Counted from the stretch's first letter, positions 35,990-44,932 are shown. The stretch: 64,000 nt of DNA from an uncultured bacterium (GCA_903899655.1 CAIUKF010000010.1:1-64000); one strand, 5' to 3'. The notes: generated from the letters alone by a model not told the origin. Numbers and translations are program-made.

Positions 35990-36019
35990 TATAGCGCAAC
36001 CACCATGTGTTGCGCTATA
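35990..36019 (+). terminator. 11-bp hairpin between the ftsEX-CHAP operon and ctp
   Basis: TATAGCGCAAC (35990-36000) pairs perfectly with 36009-36019. The right arm runs into TATAAT (36016-36021), so the same bases may serve as terminator arm and the ctp promoter. No T run follows. Confidence 0.55.
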
Positions 36020-36060
36020 ATTATATATAATAGAAAAAGTTTACCTAAGTAGGGGATATA

Positions 36061-37311
36061 ATGAAGCGTATCAAAGCCAAAATCAAAGCTAAAATTACTA
36101 AACATATTTCAAACCATCAACTCAAGGCAAAGTTGTTAACTCCTTCGGTGTTTTTTGTGTCGTTTGCGTTGGCTTTGGTGCTTGGTTATAGTGCTGGCGT
36201 CTATCATTATAACGTTGAATCGGCGATTGGTCCGGTCTTTGGTGTAAAATCCCACGATGCTTCTATTGATATGAGTTCGTTGCAAGAAACGTATAACAAA
36301 TTGGCGGCAAATTTTGACGGCACTCTGGATAAGAATGCTTTGATTCAAGGTGCGAACCGCGGTATGGTAGCTGCAGCTGGTGATGCTTATACAACCTACT
36401 TCAGTCCATCTGAAGCAACTGATTTTAACAATAATTTGTCGGGTAATATTGGCGGTGGTATTGGTGCTGAAATTGGTCTCAAGAATGACAAGGTTACTAT
36501 CAATCGGCCACTTGCCGATAACCCTGCGATTAAGGCCGGACTACTAGCGGGTGACGTTATTTTGAAAGTTAATGACGAATCGATTGCTGGCTGGACAGTA
36601 GACCAGGCGGTTGCTGTAATTCGCGGCGAAGCTGGCACAACGGTTAAACTGACAATTCAACGCGGTACAGACATTAAAGATTACACAATTACGCGGGCGA
36701 TTATCAATAACCCAAGTGTCTACAGCACCATTGTTAACGGACTTGGGACAATCACAATTTCACGATTTGACGGCGAGACAGGTGCCTTAGCGAAGGTTGC
36801 TGCACAGGACTTTGTCAAACAAGGTGTAAAATCTGTAATCTTGGACTTACGCTATAACGGCGGTGGCTATGTATCAGCCGCTGTCGACGTTGCAGGCTTG
36901 TGGTTGGATAATCAAGTGATTGTGACTGAACGAACAGGCACTAACGGTACTACTATCAAAGATACCTTAAAATCAGGTAGCGACGCGATACTAAAGGGTA
37001 TTCCGACCGTTGTGCTGGTCAATGGTGAATCAGCTAGCGCAAGTGAAATTGTTGCTGGCGCATTGCAAGACAATAAAGCAGCAAAATTGGTTGGTGAAAA
37101 GACATACGGCAAAGGTAGTGTTCAAGAGCCATTACAATTAAGTGGCGGTGCTGAAATTAAAGTTACGGTTGCTCGTTGGTACACTCCAAACGGTAAAAAT
37201 ATTACCAAAGAGGGAATAACACCAGATGTGACGGCTACTTTGACACAGACAGACATTAATAATAGTGTCGATCCACAGGTTGATGCAGCTAAAAAAGCTC
37301 TTGGTCTTTAA
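36061..37311 (+). CDS. ctp: C-terminal processing peptidase (S41) with PDZ domain
   Basis: The 416-residue protein has an N-terminal membrane anchor (about residues 30-48), an S41 N-terminal segment, a PDZ domain (IGLKNDKVTINRPLADNPAIKAGLLAGDVILKV), and the protease core with VILDLRYNGGG, VNGESASASEIVAGAL (catalytic Ser) and VGEKTYGKGSVQE (catalytic Lys). It cleaves C-termini of exported proteins. CtpB-type genes lie near ftsEX in Firmicutes too. A GGGG ribosome binding site precedes the ATG. Confidence 0.94.
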   Translation: MKRIKAKIKAKITKHISNHQLKAKLLTPSVFFVSFALALVLGYSAGVYHYNVESAIGPVFGVKSHDASIDMSSLQETYNKLAANFDGTLDKNALIQGANRGMVAAAGDAYTTYFSPSEATDFNNNLSGNIGGGIGAEIGLKNDKVTINRPLADNPAIKAGLLAGDVILKVNDESIAGWTVDQAVAVIRGEAGTTVKLTIQRGTDIKDYTITRAIINNPSVYSTIVNGLGTITISRFDGETGALAKVAAQDFVKQGVKSVILDLRYNGGGYVSAAVDVAGLWLDNQVIVTERTGTNGTTIKDTLKSGSDAILKGIPTVVLVNGESASASEIVAGALQDNKAAKLVGEKTYGKGSVQEPLQLSGGAEIKVTVARWYTPNGKNITKEGITPDVTATLTQTDINNSVDPQVDAAKKALGL

Positions 37312-37354
37312 ACGCTTGTGTTTTTAGGTCAGGGTGTAGTAATATAGGGGTAAT

Positions 37355-37750
37355 ATGGATACAAAGAAAAAGATTCTACTTGTCGAAGATGATGTTGCAC
37401 TGTCTGCAGTATATAAATCTCGTCTTGAAATGGAAGGTTTTGACACGCACGCTGTTAATAATGGTGAAGTCGCATTGTCGGCAGCGCTAGAATTCAAACC
37501 TGATTTGATTTTGTTGGATGCTATGATGCCTAAAATTAGTGGTTTTGATGTTTTGGATATTTTGCGAAACACTCCTGAGACATCGAATATTCGGATTATT
37601 ATGTTGACTGCACTGAGCCAACCTAAGGATAAAGAGCGTGCTGAGTCATTAGGCGTTGATGACTACTTGGTTAAATCACAGGTTGTTATTGGCGATGTTG
37701 TTGAACGTGTGAAATATCACCTTGGCTTGATGGAACACAAAGCTTTGTAA
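37355..37750 (+). CDS. Stand-alone response regulator receiver domain
   Basis: The 131-residue protein is a single REC domain: EDD at residues 11-13, phospho-acceptor Asp55 in LILLDAMMP, Thr85 and Lys107 (DDYLVKS). It has no output domain, so it may relay phosphate or act by protein contact. No kinase gene is adjacent; the nearest is at 43.2 kb. AGGGG lies before the ATG and a terminator follows, so it forms a unit of its own or with ctp. Confidence 0.93.
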   Translation: MDTKKKILLVEDDVALSAVYKSRLEMEGFDTHAVNNGEVALSAALEFKPDLILLDAMMPKISGFDVLDILRNTPETSNIRIIMLTALSQPKDKERAESLGVDDYLVKSQVVIGDVVERVKYHLGLMEHKAL

Positions 37751-37765
37751 TAAAATATGCAAATT

Positions 37766-37791
37766 AAAAACTGCCCGATTGGGCAGTTTTT
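37766..37791. terminator. Bidirectional terminator between the response regulator and rpmA
   Basis: AAAAACTGCCC (37766-37776) pairs with GGGCAGTTTTT around GATT. A and T runs on both sides suit the two convergent genes. Confidence 0.92.
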
Positions 37792-37811
37792 AATTGATTT
37801 CAAGAAATTTG

Positions 37812-38084
37812 TTATAGTACAGAAACTTGAGTACGAGGAGTTGTTTTGCCAGTAAAGCGGCTTTTTCGAACTTTACCGAAACTGACGACACCGTCAACAG
37901 CAGCATGAATTGTAAAATCACGGCTGGTAAATGTACCAACACCACCGATTTTGGTTGATCCGGTTTGACGAACTAATACTTCGCCAGTGCGGACTTTTTG
38001 GCCGCCAAAGCGTTTAACACCAAGTCGTTGACCGGGACTATTATGGACGTTTTTGGCTGTTCCACCTGCTTTAACATGTGACAT
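37812..38084 (-). CDS. rpmA: Large ribosomal subunit protein bL27
   Basis: The 90-residue protein has KAGGTAKNVHNSPGQRLGVKRFGGQKVRTGEVLVRQTGSTKIGGVG, the L27 core (usually AGSTRNGRDS...RLGVK). It begins MSHVKAGG, without the extra N-terminal peptide that Firmicutes L27 has to be cleaved off. The N-terminus reaches the peptidyl transferase centre. AAGGAGTT precedes the ATG. It is unlinked to rplU. Confidence 0.95.
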   Translation of the reverse strand: MSHVKAGGTAKNVHNSPGQRLGVKRFGGQKVRTGEVLVRQTGSTKIGGVGTFTSRDFTIHAAVDGVVSFGKVRKSRFTGKTTPRTQVSVL

Positions 38085-38176
38085 GAGATAACTCCTTGAA
38101 ATTTAATAACAAAATTTAGTTAATTGTATCAAATAATGGTGGTAGCGTCAAGGTGTTTGCGGATGTATTTTACATC

Positions 38177-38371
38177 ACCACCACTCCATCCCCTCATTCC
38201 TCTGAATGTCCTGTTTGTCTGACGCGCTTAAAATTAAATCAACTAAACTATGTATCCTGCGTAACTCGCGTTGCTCAAACATACTCGGATAGCCTGGTTC
38301 AGTCGATTTAATTTTAACGGTCATCCAAAGGGACACTCAGATGAACGATGGGATGTAGGGGTGGCTAGCGA
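38177..38371 (+). mobile_element. MITE-like 195-bp palindromic element, copy 1
   Basis: This stretch is repeated in inverted orientation at 47449-47643 with roughly 95% identity by eye. Its ends are imperfect inverted repeats of about 36 bp (CCACCACTCCATCCC at the left, GGGATGTAGGGGTGG at the right). Inside are inverted TTAAAATTAAATC (38228-38240) and GATTTAATTTTAA (38305-38317). It encodes no protein. It fills the spacer between rpmA and the methyltransferase gene, ending 4 nt from the latter's stop. No clear target-site duplication is visible. Confidence 0.8.
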
Positions 38372-38375
38372 TTAG

Positions 38376-39560
38376 TTAGACTCGAGTTAATACTAAAAGT
38401 TCGCGGGCGACAACTTGATCTTCGCGGTAGTATAAAAGGTCGTTTTGCGAGATATTGGTAAATTCGTGCGGTTTATAACCAAATCGGGCGATGATTGATG
38501 TGATTGGCAGGTGAGTGAATCGACCTTCTTTGTTGCGCCAAGCTGGAACAGCGATACAAACAGGGGTGCCTGGTTTAATTTGGGTACCTAGATTACGCAA
38601 AAACTCGGTAATTATATGATCGCAATTTTTGACTACTTCTTCGAGTTTGGCGGGTGATGGCGGAGCGCTAAATGGTTGTCCTAGGTAGGTCTCGGCGACG
38701 ACTGCATTGATTGGTTGTTGCCATTTATTAGTCATGGCATCACCGTGGCTAAATTTATAGTCAAATTCTTTGTGATAAACTTTTTCCAGCCATTCGATGT
38801 TGGCGTGGCTATATTCAACCATTTTTTCTGACAAATCAGTTCCATAGGCAGCGTGTCCCATCAAAACGGCTTCTTGAGGTATAACGCCAGTGCCGCAGAA
38901 TGGGTCCAAAACAACTAATTTGCGACCTTCTTCGGGTTTTAATTGTCCGCAGGCTAGGTTGATCATGATTTGAGCTAGTTTTGGCGGCAACATTCCAACG
39001 AAAGCATCGCGTTTCGGACGTTCTTGGTCGCGCTCGGCATAGGCGGTGATGTTTTGCGACCCAGTACTTTCGGCGATATATATTTTGCCTTCGCGAGTGC
39101 GGACGATTATCAACTCAACCTTATTAGGTGATAGCCCCAGTTTATTATGGTGACTAGTAGCGGTGCTCAGGGTAGGGTCAGAGTTTGGGATTAGGCGTAA
39201 ACTGACATTATGTTTTTTAAGTTTTTGTTTTAGTATGATACCGGCTTGTTGAACCTCACGATTACTGACGACAAAATCATAGACGCTGATTCCGAGTGTA
39301 ATTTTGCCTTCAAAACTTGACCATTTATCTGAATATAATTGGACGATTCGCTGACTGACTTGACGCCAGTTGCTTGGTTGTAATTCGGTAATAATTTTGC
39401 CAGCTTTTAAAACACCGCCAAATCTTTGAATTTCAAAATCTTCACAGTCAATAATGACTGACTGAAGTGATATTGGCGTGACAGCTTTGCCGCCGTATGT
39501 TCTTTCTAGCTCGGCTGTGCCAAGTGCTGGTTGTCGTCCTAAAATTGCTATGTAACTCAT
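38376..39560 (-). CDS. TRM11/THUMP-like RNA methyltransferase family protein
   Basis: The 394-residue protein has an N-terminal domain (MSYIAILGRQPALGTAELER) resembling the start of TRM11-type tRNA guanine-N2 methyltransferases, and a Rossmann methyltransferase domain with VLDPFCGTGVIPQEAVLMGHAAYGTDLS. In place of the usual DPPY-type catalytic motif there is AVVAETYLGQPFSAPP. The family is common in CPR genomes. Substrate tRNA or rRNA is not shown by the sequence. Confidence 0.78.
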   Translation of the reverse strand: MSYIAILGRQPALGTAELERTYGGKAVTPISLQSVIIDCEDFEIQRFGGVLKAGKIITELQPSNWRQVSQRIVQLYSDKWSSFEGKITLGISVYDFVVSNREVQQAGIILKQKLKKHNVSLRLIPNSDPTLSTATSHHNKLGLSPNKVELIIVRTREGKIYIAESTGSQNITAYAERDQERPKRDAFVGMLPPKLAQIMINLACGQLKPEEGRKLVVLDPFCGTGVIPQEAVLMGHAAYGTDLSEKMVEYSHANIEWLEKVYHKEFDYKFSHGDAMTNKWQQPINAVVAETYLGQPFSAPPSPAKLEEVVKNCDHIITEFLRNLGTQIKPGTPVCIAVPAWRNKEGRFTHLPITSIIARFGYKPHEFTNISQNDLLYYREDQVVARELLVLTRV

Positions 39561-39612
39561 TCTTCTATTATACGTTGTTGATGGCGTTTTGGGTGCTATA
39601 ATTATATTAGTT

Positions 39613-40644
39613 ATGTCATTTCGTTCTTGGGTATCATTAATTACTATTTTATTGCTGGCGCTAGTTATATATTTTGGTTGGGACCAAATTACGAAAGCCT
39701 GGGGATTATTGGGCAGTGTTAATATTTGGATTTGGTTATTGCTAATTCCAGCACAACTTTTAAGCTATTACACAACTGGTGAAATGATGTTTTCATACCT
39801 TCGTTCAAGAGGTGAATTGAAAACTACGTCACGCTGGGAAATGACACGCATGGCGTTAGAGTTAAATTTTGTAAACCATATTTTGCCAAGTGGTGGCGCA
39901 GCTGGTTTTTCATATTTAGGTTGGGTATTGCATCGTCATGGTGTCAGTCCTGGACGGGCAACCATGGCACAAATTATTCGATTTGTCTTGTCGTTTGTTA
40001 GCTTTGTCGCTATGGTTATAATTGCGGTAATAATATTAGCGTTTGATAATGGCATCAACCAAACGATAACAGTCGTCAGCTCGATTTTGATTATTACGGC
40101 CATCGGCGGCACGTCATTCTTGATATATGTTGTCAGCAATCATCAGCGTTTAATATCTTTGTCTGGCTGGATTACGCGCGTTGTTAATAAAGTAATGGCA
40201 AAATTGACGCGTGGTAAAAAGAAAAATATATTAGTTTTATCCTCAGTTGAGGAATTTTTTACAGATATTCATCGTGACTACCTTGAAATTCGCCGCGAAA
40301 AAAAGATATTAATTCGTCCGCTGATGTGGTCGGTTATAACAAATGTCTTGGATGTGTCATTGATTTTGATAGCATTTATTTCACTAGGATATTGGATTAA
40401 TCCGGCGACGTTATTTATTGCTTTTGGGATTACATCAGTTGTTAGTATTATTTCTTCATCACCAGGCGGCGCTGGTGTTTACGAAGCAGTAATGATTTCA
40501 TTTTTGGCATCATCTGGTGTTCAGCCTGATGTCGCAATTGCCGGTATACTATTGGCGCGCGCAACATTACTAACTGGTACGATTTTGTTTGGCTATGTTT
40601 TCTATCAGTTGACGATAAATAAATATGGAAAAAACTCAGATTAA
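39613..40644 (+). CDS. Lysylphosphatidylglycerol synthase TM-region/UPF0104 family membrane protein
   Basis: I start at ATG 39613 (343 aa), since TATAAT (39597-39602) overlaps the longer frame and lies 10 nt before it. About eight membrane helices are visible, with the family pattern FVNHILPSGGAAGFSYLGWVL and the late SSPGGAGVYEAVMISFL. UPF0104 proteins are flippase-like membrane proteins, e.g. the N-terminal half of MprF. No aminoacyl-transfer domain is present. It overlaps xseA by 20 nt. Confidence 0.85.
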   Translation: MSFRSWVSLITILLLALVIYFGWDQITKAWGLLGSVNIWIWLLLIPAQLLSYYTTGEMMFSYLRSRGELKTTSRWEMTRMALELNFVNHILPSGGAAGFSYLGWVLHRHGVSPGRATMAQIIRFVLSFVSFVAMVIIAVIILAFDNGINQTITVVSSILIITAIGGTSFLIYVVSNHQRLISLSGWITRVVNKVMAKLTRGKKKNILVLSSVEEFFTDIHRDYLEIRREKKILIRPLMWSVITNVLDVSLILIAFISLGYWINPATLFIAFGITSVVSIISSSPGGAGVYEAVMISFLASSGVQPDVAIAGILLARATLLTGTILFGYVFYQLTINKYGKNSD

Positions 40645-41728
40645 ACCTATTTTCAGCGTCAGTGATTTTATTGCGGTTGTTAATCAAACGCTAGAATATG
40701 CCTATCCGACCGTCGAGGTTGAGGGCGAGGTTGCTTCATTTAAAGTCAATCAAGGCAAATATGTCTTTTTTGACATCAAAGACGCCGGTGGTAGTATCGG
40801 TTGTTTCATGAGTGTTTGGCAATTACGGGTTCCGATTGAAGACGGGATGAAAGTTATTGTTTCGGCTGTTCCTAAATTAACCCAATGGGGTAAGTTTAGT
40901 CTGACGGTTAAAACAATTCGACCAAGTGGTGAAGGGGCCTTAAAAAAGAGCTTTGAATTGTTAAAATCAAAACTAGAAACCGAAGGTCTTTTTGCGCCCG
41001 AACGTAAACGTCGATTGCCGATTGTTCCGCAACATGTCGCTGTTATCGCCAGCACACAATCGGCTGGTTATGCTGATTTTATCAAAATATTAAATGATCG
41101 ATTTGGTGGCTTAAGGGTTGATGTGGCACACGTTCAAGTTCAGGGTACGGATGCGCCCGATCAGATTATTCGGGTGATTAATTATTTTAATCAGCAAGAA
41201 TCGTTGCCCGAAGTTATTGTAATTATTCGTGGCGGCGGTAGTGCTGATGATTTGTCAGCCTTTAATGACGAACCGCTAGTTAGGGCGATTGCTGGCAGTC
41301 GTATTCCGACACTGGTTGGTGTTGGTCACGAAATTGACACCAGTTTATCCGATTTGACGGCTGATGTTAGCGCAGCGACGCCAAGCAACGCGGCTCAAAT
41401 TTTGGTGCCCGATCGGATGGAAATTATTCGAGCTGTCAGGGCTCAAGTTATTTCGTTGTTGCCACGTGTCTTGCAGCTAATTGATGGGCAAAGGCAATCA
41501 GTTAAGGATATGATGATTAATGTAATAGACGCAGTTGAGCGCGCCGCTGATGAACAAATGCGACGTTTATTGTCACTACGTAATGTCCTAACGCAACTTG
41601 ATCCAAATGTGGTACTGGCTAGGGGTTATGCATTAATTCGAGGCAATGTAAAAGTCGGTGCAACGATTGAGATTGAAACAAATAAAGTTATACTAGAAGC
41701 AGAGGTTAAAAATGTCATCAACAAATAA
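40625..41728 (+). CDS. xseA: Exodeoxyribonuclease VII large subunit
   Basis: The 367-residue protein has an N-terminal OB-fold (YPTVEVEGEVASFKVNQGKYVFFDIKDAGGSIGCFM), then the catalytic core VAVIASTQSAGYADFIKIL, VIIRGGGSADDLSAFNDEPLVRAIAGS, PTLVGVGHEIDTSLSDLTADVSAATPSNAA. It is shorter than E. coli XseA (456 aa), with a reduced coiled-coil region. With XseB it degrades single-stranded DNA. It overlaps xseB by 17 nt. Confidence 0.95.
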   Translation: MEKTQIKPIFSVSDFIAVVNQTLEYAYPTVEVEGEVASFKVNQGKYVFFDIKDAGGSIGCFMSVWQLRVPIEDGMKVIVSAVPKLTQWGKFSLTVKTIRPSGEGALKKSFELLKSKLETEGLFAPERKRRLPIVPQHVAVIASTQSAGYADFIKILNDRFGGLRVDVAHVQVQGTDAPDQIIRVINYFNQQESLPEVIVIIRGGGSADDLSAFNDEPLVRAIAGSRIPTLVGVGHEIDTSLSDLTADVSAATPSNAAQILVPDRMEIIRAVRAQVISLLPRVLQLIDGQRQSVKDMMINVIDAVERAADEQMRRLLSLRNVLTQLDPNVVLARGYALIRGNVKVGATIEIETNKVILEAEVKNVINK

Positions 41729-41918
41729 ATCGATTCAAGAAAAAACAGCCGAACTCAACAAACTAGTTGAGTGGTTTGATAGCGAAGATTTTAAATTAGA
41801 ACAAGCGCTTGATAATTATAAGCAGGCTGAAAAATTGGCTAGCGAAATTGAGAAAGACTTATTGTCACTAAAAAACGAAATTCAAATCGTCAAACAAAAA
41901 TTTGACAGTGAAAGCTAG
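41712..41918 (+). CDS. xseB: Exodeoxyribonuclease VII small subunit
   Basis: The 68-residue protein has the XseB helical hairpin with TAELNKLVEWFDSEDFKLEQALDNYKQAEKLASEIEKDL, where the family normally has LEEIVxxLExGxLxLExxLxxYExGxxL. Several copies wrap each XseA subunit. It starts inside xseA, indicating coupled translation. Confidence 0.92.
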   Translation: MSSTNKSIQEKTAELNKLVEWFDSEDFKLEQALDNYKQAEKLASEIEKDLLSLKNEIQIVKQKFDSES

Positions 41919-41924
41919 ATAGTT

Positions 41925-42446
41925 ATGATTTGGATAATTTTGGCGATAATTACGCTGGTATTTGGTTTGGTGGTTTTTCGTGGGGCGCCGTATGTGCCCA
42001 GCCATAAAAAATCTATTCATCAGGCATTTACCGACCTATACCCATTAAGCGCTGATGATTATTTAGTTGATATTGGTAGTGGCGACGGCGTTGTATTGCG
42101 AATGGCATCAAAATTTGGCGCGCAGACTGTTGGCTATGAAATTAACCCAATATTAGTACTTATTTCAAGATTTTTATCACGTAAAGATAGCCATGTCAGT
42201 GTTCGTTTAGCTGATTTTTGGTTGACGAATTTACCCGACAAGACGACTGTTGTCTATGTTTTTTCGGTAACTCGCGACATGGGCAAAATCGCCAGACGAC
42301 TACAATCACAAGCTGATAAGTTAGGTAGGACAATAAGTTTAATCGTTTACGGCAGCAAGATTACTGGCATAAAATCAGTAAAAAGTGTGGGTGCATATAA
42401 CTTGTACGAGTTTCATTCTTTACAGCCAGGCAAACCACAAGTATAA
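41925..42446 (+). CDS. Membrane-anchored class I SAM-dependent methyltransferase-like protein
   Basis: The 173-residue protein has an N-terminal membrane helix (MIWIILAIITLVFGLVVF) and a Rossmann-type motif I VDIGSGDGVVLRMASKFGAQTVGYEINPILV, followed by VYVFSVTRDMGKIARRLQ. Short, membrane-anchored methyltransferase-like proteins of this form are common in CPR. The target is unknown. It lies 6 nt after xseB, and its stop overlaps the -10 box of the next gene. Confidence 0.75.
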   Translation: MIWIILAIITLVFGLVVFRGAPYVPSHKKSIHQAFTDLYPLSADDYLVDIGSGDGVVLRMASKFGAQTVGYEINPILVLISRFLSRKDSHVSVRLADFWLTNLPDKTTVVYVFSVTRDMGKIARRLQSQADKLGRTISLIVYGSKITGIKSVKSVGAYNLYEFHSLQPGKPQV

Positions 42447-42453
42447 TGACGCT

Positions 42454-43116
42454 ATGACACAGATTTATCGTAGGCGCGAAAACGGCTTTGTAAACGGCTG
42501 GATGGTTTCATCAATTGGGCTAATTGTTTTATCAACTGGTTTGTTGGCGTTGTCGATTTGGGCGTTTATGAATTACACCGATCAAAAAACCAACGTTAAT
42601 ACAATACGTGACACCGCGGTTGCGGCTGCCAAAAAAACTCAATTTGATACTGATGAAGCAAATTTTACTCAGCGCGAAAAAGAACCAATGCGTCAATTTA
42701 CCGGCCCAAGTGATTACGGTGCGGTTACTTTTAACTATCCAAAAACTTGGAGTTTGTTTATCAACAGGGACGCCAGCAGTGGTGGCACATACGAGGCATA
42801 TTTAAACCCAGTGGCTGTTCCGGCTATCAGTTCAACACAACAATTTGCGCTGCGTGTTTTGATTGAAGAAAAAGATTATGACAAAGCATTGACCAGTTAT
42901 GATTCGTTAGTTAAAAAAGGTGACTTAAAATCAAGCAGTGTAACATCGGCCGATGGTAGTACTGGCACTAGGTTAGACGGCAAGTTTTCAAATGATATTC
43001 ATGGTTCAGCAGTTGTTTATAAAATTCGTGACAAGACTTTGACAATCCGTACTGATGCTACAACATTTACGGCTGATTTTAACGCTTTGATTACAACAAT
43101 TAAGTTCGTTAAATAG
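42454..43116 (+). CDS. Single-pass membrane protein with an extracytoplasmic domain, unknown
   Basis: I start at ATG 42454 (MTQIYRRRENGF, about 220 aa): TATAAT (42442-42447) is 6 nt upstream and the longer frame would run through the previous gene. There is one membrane helix (MVSSIGLIVLSTGLLALSIWAF), then an external domain with YGAVTFNYPKTWSLFINRD, a PsbP-like start pattern (ISFxYPxxW). No enzymatic motif is seen. Function is unknown. Confidence 0.72.
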   Translation: MTQIYRRRENGFVNGWMVSSIGLIVLSTGLLALSIWAFMNYTDQKTNVNTIRDTAVAAAKKTQFDTDEANFTQREKEPMRQFTGPSDYGAVTFNYPKTWSLFINRDASSGGTYEAYLNPVAVPAISSTQQFALRVLIEEKDYDKALTSYDSLVKKGDLKSSSVTSADGSTGTRLDGKFSNDIHGSAVVYKIRDKTLTIRTDATTFTADFNALITTIKFVK

Positions 43117-43152
43117 AAAATAGCCACACCATACATGCTACAATAAGTACAT

Positions 43153-43893
43153 ATGGGTGCAACAACGGGGGAGCACGAACGAATCTTGGGTGGTCCATTA
43201 ACTGATGGCTTGTCTTCGTTTGTAGCAGCCGCCCACGAACTTAAATCACCGCTAGCCCTGGTCCGCCAATTGTCATTAACACTAGAAGATGGCGATGTAA
43301 CGCCGGTTGAACGAAGTCGAATGTTGCGTCAAATTAGTTTAACCAGTGAACGTGCTTTGCGCTTAACCAGTGACTTAACGCGTTCGGTGCGATTATCTGA
43401 CGCCATGTTTACACTTGAACCAATTAATCCGCAGCAACTTTGCGAAGATATTATTCGCGAACTAAAACCATTATTTGCGGCTCATGATCGCGATGTTAAA
43501 TTTGTGCCTAACAAAAATCCGCTACTTCTGGTTGCGAATCGTGATTTATTGCGACGAATTTTGATTAATTTTAGCGATAATGCTTTGTATTATGCTGAAA
43601 GTAATATGTCGGTCGAAATTCGCATCGGGTCAATAAACAAAGGCGAAACGATTCGTTTGGGCGTGCGTGATTACGGCCCAGCGCTACCGATTAACACCTT
43701 GAAATCATTGAAGAGTAAATTAACCCAGGCGTCGACACCGATTCACGCTAGGCCGCAAAGTAGCGGTTTGGGACTGTATATTGCTGGCCAGTTTGCAGAT
43801 GCTATGAACGGTAAAATTGGCGTAACTCAACACCGTGACGGCGCGACTTTTTATATTGATTTACAAGCTTCTAGGCAACTCAGTTTATTATGA
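43153..43893 (+). CDS. Soluble histidine kinase (HisKA-HATPase, no sensor domain)
   Basis: The 246-residue protein has the phospho-acceptor His28 in AAAHELKSPLALVRQL, an N box ILINFSDNALYYA, a G1 box GVRDYGPALP and a G2 box SSGLGLYIAGQFADAMNG. There is no membrane segment or sensor domain, so input must come from a partner. It overlaps the receiver gene downstream by 4 nt (ATGA), so these two form a minimal two-component pair. TACAAT (43139-43144) lies 8 nt before the ATG. Confidence 0.9.
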   Translation: MGATTGEHERILGGPLTDGLSSFVAAAHELKSPLALVRQLSLTLEDGDVTPVERSRMLRQISLTSERALRLTSDLTRSVRLSDAMFTLEPINPQQLCEDIIRELKPLFAAHDRDVKFVPNKNPLLLVANRDLLRRILINFSDNALYYAESNMSVEIRIGSINKGETIRLGVRDYGPALPINTLKSLKSKLTQASTPIHARPQSSGLGLYIAGQFADAMNGKIGVTQHRDGATFYIDLQASRQLSLL

Positions 43894-44261
43894 ATGGTGC
43901 CTCGGTATTAATAGTTGAAGATGACAAATGGCTGGCTGAACAACACCAACGTGTTTTGACTAAGGCTGGTTTTAAGGCCACAATTGCATTACATGCGATT
44001 GCAGCGATTCACGCGATTGATGAAGTTCATCCCAAAGTGATAATTTTAGACGTTTTACTGACTGGTAATACCGCTTTTGCGTTAATGCATGAATTACAAT
44101 CGTATGGTGATACTGGTGGTATTCCAATTATTCTTTGTACGAATTTAGCCAGTGAACTGACAATTGAAAATGTGGCGCCATACGGCGTTAAACGGATAAT
44201 AAATAAAGCTACCATGGTACCAGCTGATTTGGTGGCGGCGGTTCGAAGTGTACTACAATGA
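43890..44261 (+). CDS. Response regulator receiver domain, partner of the upstream kinase
   Basis: The 123-residue protein is a single REC domain: acidic pair at residues 10-12, phospho-acceptor Asp54 in VIILDVLLTGN, Thr84 and Lys106. It has no output domain. It overlaps the kinase gene upstream and recO downstream by 4 nt each, so the signalling pair is cotranscribed with a repair gene. Confidence 0.9.
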   Translation: MNGASVLIVEDDKWLAEQHQRVLTKAGFKATIALHAIAAIHAIDEVHPKVIILDVLLTGNTAFALMHELQSYGDTGGIPIILCTNLASELTIENVAPYGVKRIINKATMVPADLVAAVRSVLQ

Positions 44262-44932
44262 AAACTAATCGAACTACGGCGATTGTTTTGCGTCGGACAA
44301 ATTATGGTGAGGCCGACAGAATTTTGCAACTGCTGACACCTGACGGCAAACGCAGTGTGATGGCGCGTGGCGTCCGTCGTGAAAAAAGTCGATTGGCGGG
44401 CGGAATTGAACTATTTGCCGTTTGTGAAGTGGTTTTGACTGAAGGTAAAGGTGAACTTGGCATTTTAACATCGGCCAGATTAGTGCATTTTTACAAAAAT
44501 ATTATGACTGATTATGACCGCATGCAATTTGGATATTTAGTGATTAAATTAGTTTCGGGTGCCAGCGAAATGGTCGAAGGTCCAGATTGGTATGATGTTT
44601 TGGCCGAGACTTTGATGGGTTTAGACGCATTGTCGATTCAAATCGGTGTTGTGCAAACTTGGTTTTATCTGCATTACGCGGCGCTTACGGGTTATGAATT
44701 AAGTTTATGGCACGACACGGCTGGCGAAAAATTATCAGCCGACAAAACTTATCGTTATGATGTGGCCGACAGAGGGTTAAAGGTGGTGACTGGCGGTGAG
44801 TTGACATCCGAACATATCAAGTTATTACGCTTGATTGCGACTAGACCATTAAAGGTTATCGCTCAAATTGGGGGTCTGAGTGAAATCATACCAGATTGCT
44901 TGTTGGTAGCCCGCGAACATGCAGCGTTATAA
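44258..44932 (+). CDS. recO: DNA repair protein RecO
   Basis: The 224-residue protein has the RecO N-terminal OB-fold: TTAIVLRRTNYGEADRILQLLTPDGKRSVMARGVRREKSRLAGGIELF, with the GExDRil pattern and the KSRLAGGLE block. The helical C-terminal part lacks the four-cysteine zinc site of many RecO proteins. RecO with RecR loads RecA on SSB-coated gaps. The ATG overlaps the receiver gene stop (ATGA). Confidence 0.9.
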   Translation: MKTNRTTAIVLRRTNYGEADRILQLLTPDGKRSVMARGVRREKSRLAGGIELFAVCEVVLTEGKGELGILTSARLVHFYKNIMTDYDRMQFGYLVIKLVSGASEMVEGPDWYDVLAETLMGLDALSIQIGVVQTWFYLHYAALTGYELSLWHDTAGEKLSADKTYRYDVADRGLKVVTGGELTSEHIKLLRLIATRPLKVIAQIGGLSEIIPDCLLVAREHAAL

